A program made the translations under genes and the position numbers. From Pseudomonas sp. PSKL.D1 (lineage in GTDB: Bacteria; Pseudomonadota; Gammaproteobacteria; Pseudomonadales; Pseudomonadaceae): 64,000 nt of DNA. The notes beneath the pieces are model-generated. The model was not told the origin of the DNA, ran no database searches, and saw only the letters and a program-made list of their open reading frames with translations. The stretch is taken from NCBI RefSeq assembly GCF_028898945.1, contig NZ_CP118607.1, forward strand, positions 3,396,001-3,460,000, read 5' to 3'. This document shows, in pieces, positions 1 to 8,364 of this stretch; positions within the stretch are counted from its first letter, which is position 1; the number at the start of each line of letters is the position of its first letter.

Positions 1-578
1 GCCGCATCCACGGCTTGGGGCAGGTCGATGATGACCGGGCCATCGGGGCCCAGCAGCACGTTGAATTCGGACAGGTCACCATGCACCAGCCCTGCACACA
101 GCATCAGCACGATCTGGCGAATGACGAAGGCGTGATGCTCACGGGCTTCATCGGCCTCCAGGTGCACATCGTTCAACCGTGGGGCGGCATCGCCATCGGC
201 GTCGGTGACCAGTTCCATCAGCAACACGCCGTCCTGGAAATCGAACGGTTTAGGCACCCGCACACCGGCGTTGGCCAGGCGGAACAGCGCTGCGACCTCC
301 GCATTCTGCCAGGCGTCCTCGGCCTCTTTGCGGCCATATTTGCTGCCCTTGGCCATGGCCCGGGCCTGGCGGCTATTGCGCACCTTGCGGCCTTCCTGAT
401 ACTCCGCCGCCTGGCGGAAGCTGCGCTTGTTGGCCTCTTTGTAGACCTTGGCGCAGCGTACCTGGCCGCCACACCGCACCACATAAACGGCAGCTTCCTT
501 GCCGCTCATCAGCGGCCGTAGCACTTCGTCGACCAGGCCGTCTTCGATGAGCGGTTCGATTCGTTTTGGCGTCTTCAT
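1..578 (-). CDS. RIO-type serine protein kinase, 5' part (3' end outside window)
   Basis: Reading leftward from an ATG at 578 gives an open frame of 192 codons that runs off the window edge. Near the N-terminus SGKEAAVYVVR (about residues 25-35) looks like the RIO-type nucleotide loop, CAKVYKE (about 42-48) supplies the ATP-binding lysine, HGDLSEFN (about 166-173) is the catalytic loop and IIDLPQAVD replaces the DFG metal-binding segment. These are the marks of the bacterial RIO1-like kinases found in pseudomonads, whose substrates are not well known. It lies 42 bp downstream of, and in the same direction as, the semialdehyde dehydrogenase gene, so read-through is possible. A 12-codon frame (616-578) ends on TGATG at this start. 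Confidence 0.88.
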   Translation of the reverse strand, partial: MKTPKRIEPLIEDGLVDEVLRPLMSGKEAAVYVVRCGGQVRCAKVYKEANKRSFRQAAEYQEGRKVRNSRQARAMAKGSKYGRKEAEDAWQNAEVAALFRLANAGVRVPKPFDFQDGVLLMELVTDADGDAAPRLNDVHLEADEAREHHAFVIRQIVLMLCAGLVHGDLSEFNVLLGPDGPVIIDLPQAVDA

Positions 579-620
579 CAGGCTGTGTTCAGGGTCCTTA
601 CCATGTTGGCGGACATCCTC

Positions 621-2192
621 TCACAGGTGGCCCCGGTCATACACCCCATCAACCAGGCGCAACAGCCCCAACGGGTTGGCATCGCGCAAGGCCTGTGGCA
701 ACAGCGCATCCGGGCAGTTCTGGTAACACACCGGCCGCAAGAAGCGGTCGATGGCCAGGCTACCCACCGACGTACCGCGCGCATCGGACGTGGCCGGGTA
801 CGGGCCACCGTGCACCATCGCGTCGCTCACTTCGACGCCAGTCGGGTAACCGTTCACCAGCAGCCGCCCCACCTTGCGCTCCAGCATCGGCACCAGGGTG
901 GCGAATTGCTCAAGGTCAGCAGGCTCGGCAATCAGGGTGGCGGTCAACTGGCCATGCAGCCCGGCCAATGCCTGGCGCAGTTGCGCCTCGTCGGCCACCT
1001 CCACCACCACCGTGGTCGGGCCAAACACTTCGTCCTGCAGCACGGCGTCGCCGTCGATGAGCAGGCTGGCATCGGCCTTGAACAGTTGCGCATAGGCCAG
1101 GTTGCCTGCCTGAGCCGGCCCGGCGAGGTGCTGCACCTGCGGGTGCTCAAGCAAGCGCTGCACGCCCTGCCCATAACTGCGCAATGTGCCCGCATTGAGC
1201 ATGCTCTGGCCCGGCTGGTCGGCCAGCCGCGCGCCCAGTGCGGTGACGAAGGCGGTAAAAACAGGCCCGGCAATGCCAATGACCAGCCCAGGGTTGGTGC
1301 AAAACTGGCCACATCCCAGTACCACAGAGGCTGCCAATTCCGCGGCCACCTGCTCGCCCCTGGCCTGCAACGCACCCGGCAATACCAGCACCGGGTTGAT
1401 GCTGCTCATTTCCGCAAATACCGGAATAGGCTGCGGGCGCGCGGCGGCCAGGTCGCACAATGCCCGGCCCCCCTTGAGCGAGCCGGTAAAGCCCACGGCC
1501 TGGATGGCCGGGTGTTTGACCAATTGCTCCCCTACTCCCGCGCCATAAATCATGTTGAATACCCCGGCCGGCATGCCGGTAGCCCGGGCCGCGCGCTCGA
1601 TGGCCTCGCCCACGTACTCGGCGGTGGCCATATGGCCACTGTGAGCTTTCATCACCACCGGGCAGCCGGCTGCCAGTGCGGCGGCGGTGTCGCCACCGGC
1701 GGTGGAAAACGCCAGCGGGAAATTGCTCGCACCGAACACGGCCACCGGGCCAACGCCGGTGCGGTACTGGCGCAGGTCCGGGCGCGGCAGCGGTTGGCGC
1801 TGCGGCTGGGCGCGGTCGATGCGGGCACCCAGAAAATCGCCACGGCGCAGCACCTGGGCAAACAGGCGCAACTGGTTGCTGGTGCGGCTGCGTTCGCCCT
1901 GAATGCGGGTGGCGGGCAGTGCAGTTTCGCGGCAGGCGGTGGCGATGAACGGCTCGCCAAGGTTGTCCAGTTGCTCGGCGATGGCGTCCAGAAACTGTGC
2001 CCGGCGCTCTGGGGCCAGGCGGTTAAAGGCAGGGAACGCCTGTTCGGCGGCATCGGCGGCGGCATCCACCTCCTCGACGGTGGCTTGGGTGAAGATGACC
2101 GGCAAGGCCTCGCCGGTGCGGGCATCGAAACTGTGCAGGCGTACGCTGCCAGCGGCGCTGCGGGCGCCGCCGATGAAATTGCTTCCAGACAT
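621..2192 (-). CDS. Alpha-ketoglutarate semialdehyde dehydrogenase (NAD(P)+-dependent)
   Basis: The 523-residue protein belongs to the aldehyde dehydrogenase superfamily, in the branch that oxidises 2-oxoglutarate semialdehyde to 2-oxoglutarate, the last step of non-phosphorylative pentose, glucarate and hydroxyproline degradation. Visible catalytic elements are the oxyanion Asn in ASNFP (about 157), Lys182, the general base Glu261 in the FAEMSS segment and the nucleophile Cys298 in GCGQFC. Length fits the family. It is the promoter-distal gene of the leftward MFS / AraD1-like / dehydrogenase operon; the 152 bp gap before it carries a REP element, which may lower its expression relative to the upstream genes. 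The context points to a Weimberg-type pathway in which this enzyme feeds the TCA cycle. Confidence 0.9.
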   Translation of the reverse strand: MSGSNFIGGARSAAGSVRLHSFDARTGEALPVIFTQATVEEVDAAADAAEQAFPAFNRLAPERRAQFLDAIAEQLDNLGEPFIATACRETALPATRIQGERSRTSNQLRLFAQVLRRGDFLGARIDRAQPQRQPLPRPDLRQYRTGVGPVAVFGASNFPLAFSTAGGDTAAALAAGCPVVMKAHSGHMATAEYVGEAIERAARATGMPAGVFNMIYGAGVGEQLVKHPAIQAVGFTGSLKGGRALCDLAAARPQPIPVFAEMSSINPVLVLPGALQARGEQVAAELAASVVLGCGQFCTNPGLVIGIAGPVFTAFVTALGARLADQPGQSMLNAGTLRSYGQGVQRLLEHPQVQHLAGPAQAGNLAYAQLFKADASLLIDGDAVLQDEVFGPTTVVVEVADEAQLRQALAGLHGQLTATLIAEPADLEQFATLVPMLERKVGRLLVNGYPTGVEVSDAMVHGGPYPATSDARGTSVGSLAIDRFLRPVCYQNCPDALLPQALRDANPLGLLRLVDGVYDRGHL

Positions 2193-2244
2193 AGGGAGTT
2201 CCTTGTTCGCGGCTGAAGCCGCTGCGTCAGATTGATGCGGCCTT

Positions 2245-2329
2245 TGTAGGAGCGGCTTCAGCCGCGATCACCGGCGCAGCCGGTGCCAGGCATCGCGTTG
2301 CCTGCATCGCGGATGAATCCGCTCCTACA
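2245..2329. repeat. REP/REPIN element A (inverted pair)
   Basis: Two inverted copies of a REP unit: TGTAGGAGCGGCTTCAGCC on the left and GGATGAATCCGCTCCTACA on the right. The halves have different stem tips (GGCTTCAGCC versus GGATGAATCC), so this is a mixed pair. It sits in the 152 bp gap between two genes of one operon, where it may affect mRNA stability or act as a partial terminator. Confidence 0.85.
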
Positions 2330-2344
2330 GAGGCCCGGTGTGGG

Positions 2345-3334
2345 TCAGAGGCTTTTCACTACGCCCGGGCGGATTTGCCGGGGCGCAGCGGCGATACCAT
2401 TGCGCAGGGGCTGGCCGAATGCCTCCAGGCTGACCTCGAAGGTGTCACCTGGCCTTGCCTGGATGCCATCGGCAAACGACAAGGTGGCCGTGCCGAAGTA
2501 ATGCACGTGCACATCCCCAGGGCGCAGGAACTGGCTGTACTTGAAGTGGTGGAATTCCAGGTTCTCGAAGCTGTGGCACATGTTCTGCTCACCCGAGAGG
2601 AACGGTTTGCTCCACAATTCCTGCCCGTCCCGCAGGATGCGGCTGCGGCCCTCCAGATGGGCAGGCAATTCGCCGACGCGCAGTTCGGGCCCGAAGCTGC
2701 AGGCGCGCAACTTGGAATGGGCCAGGTACAGATAGTTGCGCCGTTCCATTACATGGTCGGAAAACTCGTTGCCCAGCGCATAGCCCAAACGGAACGGCGT
2801 GCCATCGGTGCCGATCAGATACAGCCCGACCAGCTCCGGCTCTTCGCCGGCATCCTCGGCAAAGGCCGGCAGTGGCAAATCGGCGCCGGGGCGCACAACG
2901 ATGCCGCCATCGCCCTTGTAAAACCACTCGGGCTGCGCGCCCTCCTCGCCCGCTGGCGGTCGCCCACCTTCAAGGCCCCACTGGAACATGCGCATGCTGT
3001 CGGTAACAGCACCTTCAGCCTGCTGCTGGTGCATCTTGTCGCGGGTAGCCGCGCTGCCCAGGTGGGTCAGCCCGGTGCCGGTGACCAGGCAGTGCGCCGG
3101 GTCTTCGTGGTCCAGCGGCGGCAATACCCGGCCTTCGGCCAGCAGCGCCCGGTAATCATGGCGCTCGCCCAGGCCGGCCTGCGTGACCTCGCCGGCCAGG
3201 TCTCGGCCAGCAGCTATGGCGTGCAGGGCCAGTTCACGGGTGCTGGTGACGCCGAGGATTTCCAGGGCGCTGTCGCCCTCCACCACGCCCACCCGGCGTT
3301 GGCCGGCGGCGGTTTCGAATTGGATCAGTCGCAT
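2345..3334 (-). CDS. AraD1/GguC-like fumarylacetoacetase-superfamily dehydratase (2-keto-3-deoxy-pentonate dehydratase)
   Basis: The 329-residue protein starts MRLIQFETAAGQRRVGVV and contains LVTGTGLTHLGSA, both typical of the AraD1/GguC group in the fumarylacetoacetate hydrolase superfamily. Members dehydrate 2-keto-3-deoxy-L-arabonate (or the xylonate equivalent) to 2-oxoglutarate semialdehyde using a divalent metal. It lies 28 bp downstream of the MFS transporter gene and upstream of the semialdehyde dehydrogenase that would consume its product, and opposite an IlvD/Edd dehydratase that would make its substrate. Whether the natural sugar acid is L-arabonate, D-xylonate or a related acid cannot be decided from sequence. 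Confidence 0.86.
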   Translation of the reverse strand: MRLIQFETAAGQRRVGVVEGDSALEILGVTSTRELALHAIAAGRDLAGEVTQAGLGERHDYRALLAEGRVLPPLDHEDPAHCLVTGTGLTHLGSAATRDKMHQQQAEGAVTDSMRMFQWGLEGGRPPAGEEGAQPEWFYKGDGGIVVRPGADLPLPAFAEDAGEEPELVGLYLIGTDGTPFRLGYALGNEFSDHVMERRNYLYLAHSKLRACSFGPELRVGELPAHLEGRSRILRDGQELWSKPFLSGEQNMCHSFENLEFHHFKYSQFLRPGDVHVHYFGTATLSFADGIQARPGDTFEVSLEAFGQPLRNGIAAAPRQIRPGVVKSL

Positions 3335-3362
3335 GCTTGTGCTCGCTTGTGGGTTGCGGGAA

Positions 3363-4670
3363 TCAGTGGGAGGCGTCTGCCACCCGCGTGGCGCCCTGGC
3401 GCTGGCGGCGCTCCAGGCGGTTGTAGACGACGCCGGTGAGTACCAGCCCGAACAGCATCACCACGGCCAGGAAGTACAACCCGGAAGACAGCTGGCCGGT
3501 GTGCTCCTTGAGTGCGCCGATGCCGAATGGGCCGAGGTAGCCGCCCAGGTTGCCGATCGAGTTGATCAAGGCAATGCCGGCGGCGGCGCTGGCGCCCGAG
3601 AAAAACCGGCCCGGCAAGGTCCAGAAGATGGCGGTGCAGGAGAACAGTGCGAACGCCACCAGGCACAACGCCGCCAGTTGCAGCGCCGGCGCGCTGAGCC
3701 AGGCGCTGAGGAACAGCCCCAGCGCACCCAAGGCATACAGCAAGCCCAGGTGGCCATAACGATCGTTGAGGCGGTCGGAACTGCGCGGAATGATCAACAG
3801 CCCAATGATGCCGAACAGGTATGGCACTGCCGAGATGAACCCCGTCATCAGGTCGCTACCGCCAAACTGGTGAATCAGCGTGGGCAGCCACAGCCCCAGG
3901 CCATAAATGCTCAGGGTCACCGGCAGGTAGAACAGCGCCAGCAGCAGCACCCGGCCGTCCTTCAGCGCATGCAGCGGGTTGCCATGGCGGGTCTGGCCGA
4001 ACTCGCGCAGGTCGTTGGCCAGTTGCTCTTTCAGCCAGGTGCGTTGTTCATCACTCAGCCAGCGCACCTTGTCGGGCCCATCGGGCAGCAGGCGCAGGGT
4101 TGGCCAGGCCAACAGCACGGCCGGAGTGCCGATGCAGATGAACAGCCATTGCCAACCGTGCAGGCCAAGGTTGCCGTCCAGCCCCAGCAGCGCCCCGGAC
4201 AGCGGCCCGGTGACCAGCATTGCCAAGGGCTGCGAAAGAATGAAGAAGCCCAGGATCTTGCCGCGATGGCGCACCGGGTACCACTGGGTGATGTAGTACA
4301 GCACGCCGGGGAAGAAGCCGGCCTCTGCCGCCCCCAGCAAAAAACGCATCACATAAAAGCCATTGGGCCCGGTGACAAACGCCATGCCGACCGTGATCGC
4401 ACCCCAGGTCAGCAGGATGCGGGCAAACCAGCGGCGTGCCCCGAAGCGGTCAAGCATCAGGTTGCTGGGCACTTCGAACAGGAAATAACCGATGAAGAAC
4501 AGCCCGGCACCCAGGCCGTAGGCGGCGTCGCCCAGGCCAATGTCGGCGCCCATGTGCAGCTTGGCAAAGCCCACCGCCGAGCGGTCGACGTAAGCCACCA
4601 GGTACAACAGCACCAGAAAGGGGATGAGTTTAAGCGTGATCAGGCGGACGAGCCGCTGCTCCTGAATCAT
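3363..4670 (-). CDS. MFS transporter, anion:cation symporter type (sugar-acid uptake)
   Basis: A 435-residue inner-membrane protein with about 12 hydrophobic segments. The N-terminus VAYVDRSAVGFAKLHM, the FLFEVPSNLMLDRFGAR loop and the RHRGKILG motif are typical of the ACS branch of the major facilitator superfamily, which takes up galactonate, glucarate, tartrate and similar acids. GGAGA precedes the ATG by about 7 bases. It is the first gene of the leftward operon and starts just left of the two palindromic operators, so it is probably co-regulated with the divergent dehydratase. The likely role is uptake of the pentonate degraded by the neighbouring enzymes. Confidence 0.87.
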   Translation of the reverse strand: MIQEQRLVRLITLKLIPFLVLLYLVAYVDRSAVGFAKLHMGADIGLGDAAYGLGAGLFFIGYFLFEVPSNLMLDRFGARRWFARILLTWGAITVGMAFVTGPNGFYVMRFLLGAAEAGFFPGVLYYITQWYPVRHRGKILGFFILSQPLAMLVTGPLSGALLGLDGNLGLHGWQWLFICIGTPAVLLAWPTLRLLPDGPDKVRWLSDEQRTWLKEQLANDLREFGQTRHGNPLHALKDGRVLLLALFYLPVTLSIYGLGLWLPTLIHQFGGSDLMTGFISAVPYLFGIIGLLIIPRSSDRLNDRYGHLGLLYALGALGLFLSAWLSAPALQLAALCLVAFALFSCTAIFWTLPGRFFSGASAAAGIALINSIGNLGGYLGPFGIGALKEHTGQLSSGLYFLAVVMLFGLVLTGVVYNRLERRQRQGATRVADASH

Positions 4671-4755
4671 GGCGAGGTCTCCGATTGTTTTTGTAATGGG
4701 GACAGCACATGGCCGGGGTGTTTTGGGCAGACCTCCGGCGCGGTGAAGCCAGAAT

Positions 4756-4768
4756 ATAGTATTACTAT
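4756..4768. promoter_or_regulatory. Operator palindrome 1 in the divergent promoter
   Basis: ATAGTATTACTAT is a perfect palindrome around a central T. It is nearly identical to the second site at 4830-4841 and lies on the transporter side of the divergent promoter. Odd-length AT-rich palindromes of this kind are usual for FadR-type GntR regulators, and such a regulator is encoded at 6756-7478. Confidence 0.72.
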
Positions 4769-4829
4769 TTAAATCGACAAGCCTTCACAAATAGGATTTT
4801 TGCCGATAGAGTCATTCGCATAACGACAA

Positions 4830-4841
4830 ATAGTAATACTA
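4830..4841. promoter_or_regulatory. Operator palindrome 2 in the divergent promoter
   Basis: TAGTAATACTA (4831-4841) is a palindrome with a central A and is the complement of the core of site 1. The centres of the two sites (4762 and 4836) are 74 bp apart, close to seven helical turns, so a dimer bound at each would face the same side of the DNA. This site sits 15 bp before the dehydratase ATG. Confidence 0.72.
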
Positions 4842-4856
4842 ATAAGGTGTTCACCG

Positions 4857-6590
4857 ATGTCTGATAAAAAACCTGCTCTGCGCTCCGCCCACTGGTTCGG
4901 CACGGCTGACAAGAACGGCTTCATGTACCGCAGCTGGATGAAGAACCAAGGCATCCCGGACCACGAATTCCAGGGCAAGCCGATCATCGGCATCTGTAAC
5001 ACCTGGTCCGAGCTCACCCCCTGCAACGCCCACTTCCGCAAAATTGCCGAACACGTGAAAAAAGGCGTGCTGGAGGCCGGCGGGTTCCCGGTGGAGTTCC
5101 CGGTGTTCTCCAACGGCGAATCCAACCTGCGCCCCACCGCCATGCTCACCCGCAACCTGGCGAGCATGGACGTGGAAGAAGCCATTCGCGGCAACCCGGT
5201 GGACGCGGTGGTGCTGCTCACCGGCTGCGACAAAACCACCCCGGCCCTGCTGATGGGCGCCGCCAGCTGCGACGTGCCGGCCATCGTGGTGACCGGCGGG
5301 CCGATGCTCAACGGCAAGCACAAGGGGCGCGACATCGGTGCCGGCACCATCGTGTGGCAAATGCACGAGGCCTTCAAAGCCGGGCAGATCGACCTTAACG
5401 AGTTCCTCTCGGCCGAAGCCGGCATGTCGCGCTCGGCGGGCACCTGCAACACCATGGGCACTGCGTCGACCATGGCCTGCATGGCCGAAGCCCTGGGCAC
5501 CTCGCTGCCCCACAACGCCGCCATCCCGGCGGTGGACGCCCGCCGCTACGTGCTGGCACACCTGTCAGGCATGCGCATTGTCGAGATGGTTCACGAAGAC
5601 CTGCGCCTGTCGAAAATCCTGACCCGTGAGGCGTTCGAAAATGCCATTCGGGTAAACGCTGCCATTGGCGGCTCGACCAATGCGGTCATCCACCTCAAGG
5701 CCATCGCCGGGCGCATCGGCGTCGACCTGCAACTGGAGGACTGGACCCGCATCGGCCGCGGCACGCCAACCGTGGTCGACCTGCAGCCTTCTGGCCGTTT
5801 CCTGATGGAAGAGTTCTACTACGCGGGCGGCCTGCCCGCCGTGATCCGCCGCCTGGGCGAACACGGCCTGCTGCCCAACCCGACGGCACTCACCGCCAAC
5901 GGCAAAAGCCTGTGGGACAACTGCCAGGCCGCGCCGCTGTACGATGACGAGGTGATCCGCCCCATCGACCGCCCGTTGGTGGCTGACGGTGGCATCTGCA
6001 TCCTGCGCGGCAACCTGGCGCCCAAAGGTGCGGTGCTCAAACCCTCTGCCGCCACCCCGGCCCTGATGAAGCATCGCGGCCGCGCCGTGGTGTTCGAAAA
6101 CTTCGAGGACTACAAGGCGCGCATCAACGACCCGGAGCTGGACGTGGATGCAAGCTCGATACTGGTGATGAAACACTGCGGGCCGAAGGGTTACCCGGGC
6201 ATGGCCGAAGTGGGCAACATGGGCCTGCCGGCCAAGCTGCTGGCCCAGGGTGTGACCGACATGGTGCGGATTTCCGACGCACGCATGAGTGGTACTGCGT
6301 ATGGCACGGTGGTACTGCATGTGGCGCCGGAAGCGGCGGCCGGCGGGCCGTTGGCCGCGGTGCGCGAAGGCGACTGGATTGAGCTGGACTGCTACGAAGG
6401 CCGCCTGCACCTGGACATCGGTGATGAGGAGCTGGCCGGGCGGCTGGCGGACCTTCAGGCACCGGCGCAGCTGATCAGCGGCGGGTATGCGCGGCTGTAC
6501 ATCGACCATGTGATGCAGGCGGATGAAGGGTGTGATTTTGACTTCCTGGTCGGGTGCCGGGGGGCTGCGGTGCCCAAGCATTCGCATTGA
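4857..6590 (+). CDS. IlvD/Edd-family sugar-acid dehydratase (L-arabonate/D-xylonate type)
   Basis: The 577-residue protein converts an aldonate to the 2-keto-3-deoxy acid. The three cysteines that hold the [2Fe-2S] cluster in L-arabinonate dehydratases are visible: Cys56 in PCNAH, Cys124 in GCDKTTPA and Cys197 in GTCNTMGT. The serine in RMSGTAYGT near the C-terminus corresponds to the proposed base. Length and motifs fit the pentonate dehydratase branch rather than dihydroxy-acid or phosphogluconate dehydratase. The gene is divergent from the MFS/AraD1/dehydrogenase operon and shares its operators; a GntR-type regulator follows. Substrate preference (arabonate, xylonate, galactonate or fuconate) is not resolved by sequence. 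Confidence 0.9.
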   Translation: MSDKKPALRSAHWFGTADKNGFMYRSWMKNQGIPDHEFQGKPIIGICNTWSELTPCNAHFRKIAEHVKKGVLEAGGFPVEFPVFSNGESNLRPTAMLTRNLASMDVEEAIRGNPVDAVVLLTGCDKTTPALLMGAASCDVPAIVVTGGPMLNGKHKGRDIGAGTIVWQMHEAFKAGQIDLNEFLSAEAGMSRSAGTCNTMGTASTMACMAEALGTSLPHNAAIPAVDARRYVLAHLSGMRIVEMVHEDLRLSKILTREAFENAIRVNAAIGGSTNAVIHLKAIAGRIGVDLQLEDWTRIGRGTPTVVDLQPSGRFLMEEFYYAGGLPAVIRRLGEHGLLPNPTALTANGKSLWDNCQAAPLYDDEVIRPIDRPLVADGGICILRGNLAPKGAVLKPSAATPALMKHRGRAVVFENFEDYKARINDPELDVDASSILVMKHCGPKGYPGMAEVGNMGLPAKLLAQGVTDMVRISDARMSGTAYGTVVLHVAPEAAAGGPLAAVREGDWIELDCYEGRLHLDIGDEELAGRLADLQAPAQLISGGYARLYIDHVMQADEGCDFDFLVGCRGAAVPKHSH

Positions 6591-6598
6591 TGGCGGCT

Positions 6599-6667
6599 GC
6601 GCATCGCGGATAAATCCGCTCCTACAGGCAACCATGGACTGTAGGAGCGGATTTATCCGCGATGCGC
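6599..6667. repeat. REP/REPIN element B (inverted pair)
   Basis: A nearly perfect inverted repeat: GCGCATCGCGGATAAATCC on the left is mirrored by GGATTTATCCGCGATGCGC on the right, with CGCTCCTACAG/CTGTAGGAGCG inside and a short central spacer. It begins 8 bp after the dehydratase stop and could also work as a stem-loop terminator between that gene and the regulator. Confidence 0.88.
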
Positions 6668-6755
6668 CGTGCCAACGGCGCTCAATCTGCGCACCAACAC
6701 AAAACCAACGCAATGCTATGATGCCCCCCCGCCCGAAGGATCGCCGCTGCCCCAC

Positions 6756-7478
6756 ATGAACTACCGCCAGCCCACCACGCGCAAGAGCATGCATGCCACC
6801 CTGGTCCAGGACCTTGGCCTGCAGATCGTTTCAGGCCAGCTCCAACCCGGGCAAAAATTGCCCGCCGAGACCAGCCTGTGCGAAGCCTATGCCATCAGCC
6901 GGCCGGTATTTCGTGAAGCCATGCGCGCCCTCACCGCCAAGGGCTTGATCGAAGCCCGCCCCCGGGTGGGCACGCTGGTGCGCCCGCGCCACGATTGGCA
7001 CATGCTCGACCCCGATGTGCTGCACTGGCTGATGCAGGCCACGCCGCAGCAGGAATTTTTCAATACCTTGTCCAGCGTGCGCTGGGTGATCGAACCCGCC
7101 GCGGCGGCGCTGGCAGCCACCAATGCCACGCCCGCCGACGTCGAATCGATCAGCGACGCCTACCGGCGCATGGAGGCTGCACGCACCCATGAAGAACGCC
7201 TGCAGCCCGACCTGGACTTCCACGCCCGCATCGCCGACGCCACCCACAACGACCTGCTGGCCTACCTGTGCAACATGCTGTCGCTGGCCCTGCGCGAATC
7301 GGTGAGCTATTCCAACCAGCGGCCCAACTTCGACGAACTGGCGCTGCCACGGCACAAGGCGATCCTCACCGCCATCCAGAACGGCGATGCCCTGGGCGCG
7401 CGGCACGCCTCGCTGGTGCAACTGGAAGATGCACGGGTGGCGTTGAGCAAGGTGCTGGGGCAAGACCCGATCGGCTGA
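6756..7478 (+). CDS. GntR-family regulator, FadR/FCD subfamily
   Basis: With the ATG at 6756 the protein has 240 residues. An N-terminal winged helix (LGLQIVSGQLQPGQKLPAE, then SRPVFREAMRALTAKGLIE) is followed by an all-helical FCD effector domain with metal-ligand-like residues (the DFHARIADATHND segment and LPRHKAIL). FadR-type regulators commonly repress sugar-acid catabolic genes and are released by a pathway acid. The two TAGTA-N-TACTA palindromes in the divergent promoter are its probable targets. An upstream in-frame start at 6669 would run through REP element B, so it is unlikely. Confidence 0.86.
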   Translation: MNYRQPTTRKSMHATLVQDLGLQIVSGQLQPGQKLPAETSLCEAYAISRPVFREAMRALTAKGLIEARPRVGTLVRPRHDWHMLDPDVLHWLMQATPQQEFFNTLSSVRWVIEPAAAALAATNATPADVESISDAYRRMEAARTHEERLQPDLDFHARIADATHNDLLAYLCNMLSLALRESVSYSNQRPNFDELALPRHKAILTAIQNGDALGARHASLVQLEDARVALSKVLGQDPIG

Positions 7479-7479
7479 G

Positions 7480-8364
7480 TCAGGCGCCGTCGTCGTCCAG
7501 CACCGTCCAGCTGCTGTCGGGGTCGAAGCGTTTCATGCCCTTGGCCACCTGCTCGCCTTTTGGTCCCAGGTCTTTCTCGAACACCTGGCCATCGTGGCTG
7601 ATCATGAAGCTCATCACCCCGCTGTCGTTGTACTGCGCGGGCCAGGCGACCATGGCAAAGCCGCGGCTCATGTGGTTGCCGATCAAATAGCTGTAGGCAC
7701 CTCCCGGTGCTGACGGGCCCTGTGCATCAAGAATGCGGAAGTGATAGCCGTACCAGTCATCGCCCACCTTGTCCTGGCCGAACAGCGGGCCCAAGGGGCT
7801 GATGTCACCGCCCGCTTCGTCTGCCCAGTACAGCCCGTCATGGGTGCCCGGGGTGCTGAAAATACGCTGCGCGTACTCAAGGGCACCGTTGCCGTTGCGG
7901 TCCTGCGCGGCGTACTCCATTTGCGCGTCGTGGTAGGCACGCAGCGACTGCAACGCCGCCAACTCGTCACGGCCAATGCGCCGTGCTCGGATTTCGGCGG
8001 CGCCGGCCTTTAGGTCGAAATGCCAACCGTTGCTGCCGCGCACCACGGGGATGGGCAACGTCCACTGGGCAGCGCCCACGGCCAGGTGGGCTTTGCGATC
8101 GCCGTCTCTTTCCAGGGTGTGCTGTTCACGGTAATGCTGCAGGAAGGCGTCCACGTCGCTGCGTTGCACACCCGCACGCGGTATGTACGTGCGCCAGTCA
8201 TCACCCAGCAGCTGCGCCAACCGGGTTTCGTCGGCGTGATCGGTGCCCAAGGCCTCAATGAAGGCATTGACGGCTTTGTCGGGTGTAGGGAAAGCCTGAG
8301 GCTGCGCCATGGCCAGGCACGGCAGGGCCAACAGGCAAACGTTGAGCATTGGCATGCGTTTCAT
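7480..8364 (-). CDS. DUF2950 exported protein
   Basis: The 294-residue protein begins with a short signal peptide (VCLLALPCLAMAQ) and matches the DUF2950 family: a helical N-terminal half and a C-terminal half with GDDWYGYHFRILDAQGP and a block rich in aromatic residues and glycine. DUF2950 genes are almost always next to a DUF3300 gene, as here; the start overlaps the DUF3300 stop by four bases (ATGA), indicating translational coupling. Function is unknown; the pair is assumed to act in the periplasm or envelope. It converges on the GntR gene with one base between the stops. Confidence 0.9.
   Translation of the reverse strand: MKRMPMLNVCLLALPCLAMAQPQAFPTPDKAVNAFIEALGTDHADETRLAQLLGDDWRTYIPRAGVQRSDVDAFLQHYREQHTLERDGDRKAHLAVGAAQWTLPIPVVRGSNGWHFDLKAGAAEIRARRIGRDELAALQSLRAYHDAQMEYAAQDRNGNGALEYAQRIFSTPGTHDGLYWADEAGGDISPLGPLFGQDKVGDDWYGYHFRILDAQGPSAPGGAYSYLIGNHMSRGFAMVAWPAQYNDSGVMSFMISHDGQVFEKDLGPKGEQVAKGMKRFDPDSSWTVLDDDGA

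Noticed and set aside
585-2216. Long rightward open frame opposite the semialdehyde dehydrogenase gene
   Set aside because: Antisense shadow in high-G+C DNA; its sequence has no domain, while the leftward frame carries complete aldehyde dehydrogenase motifs.
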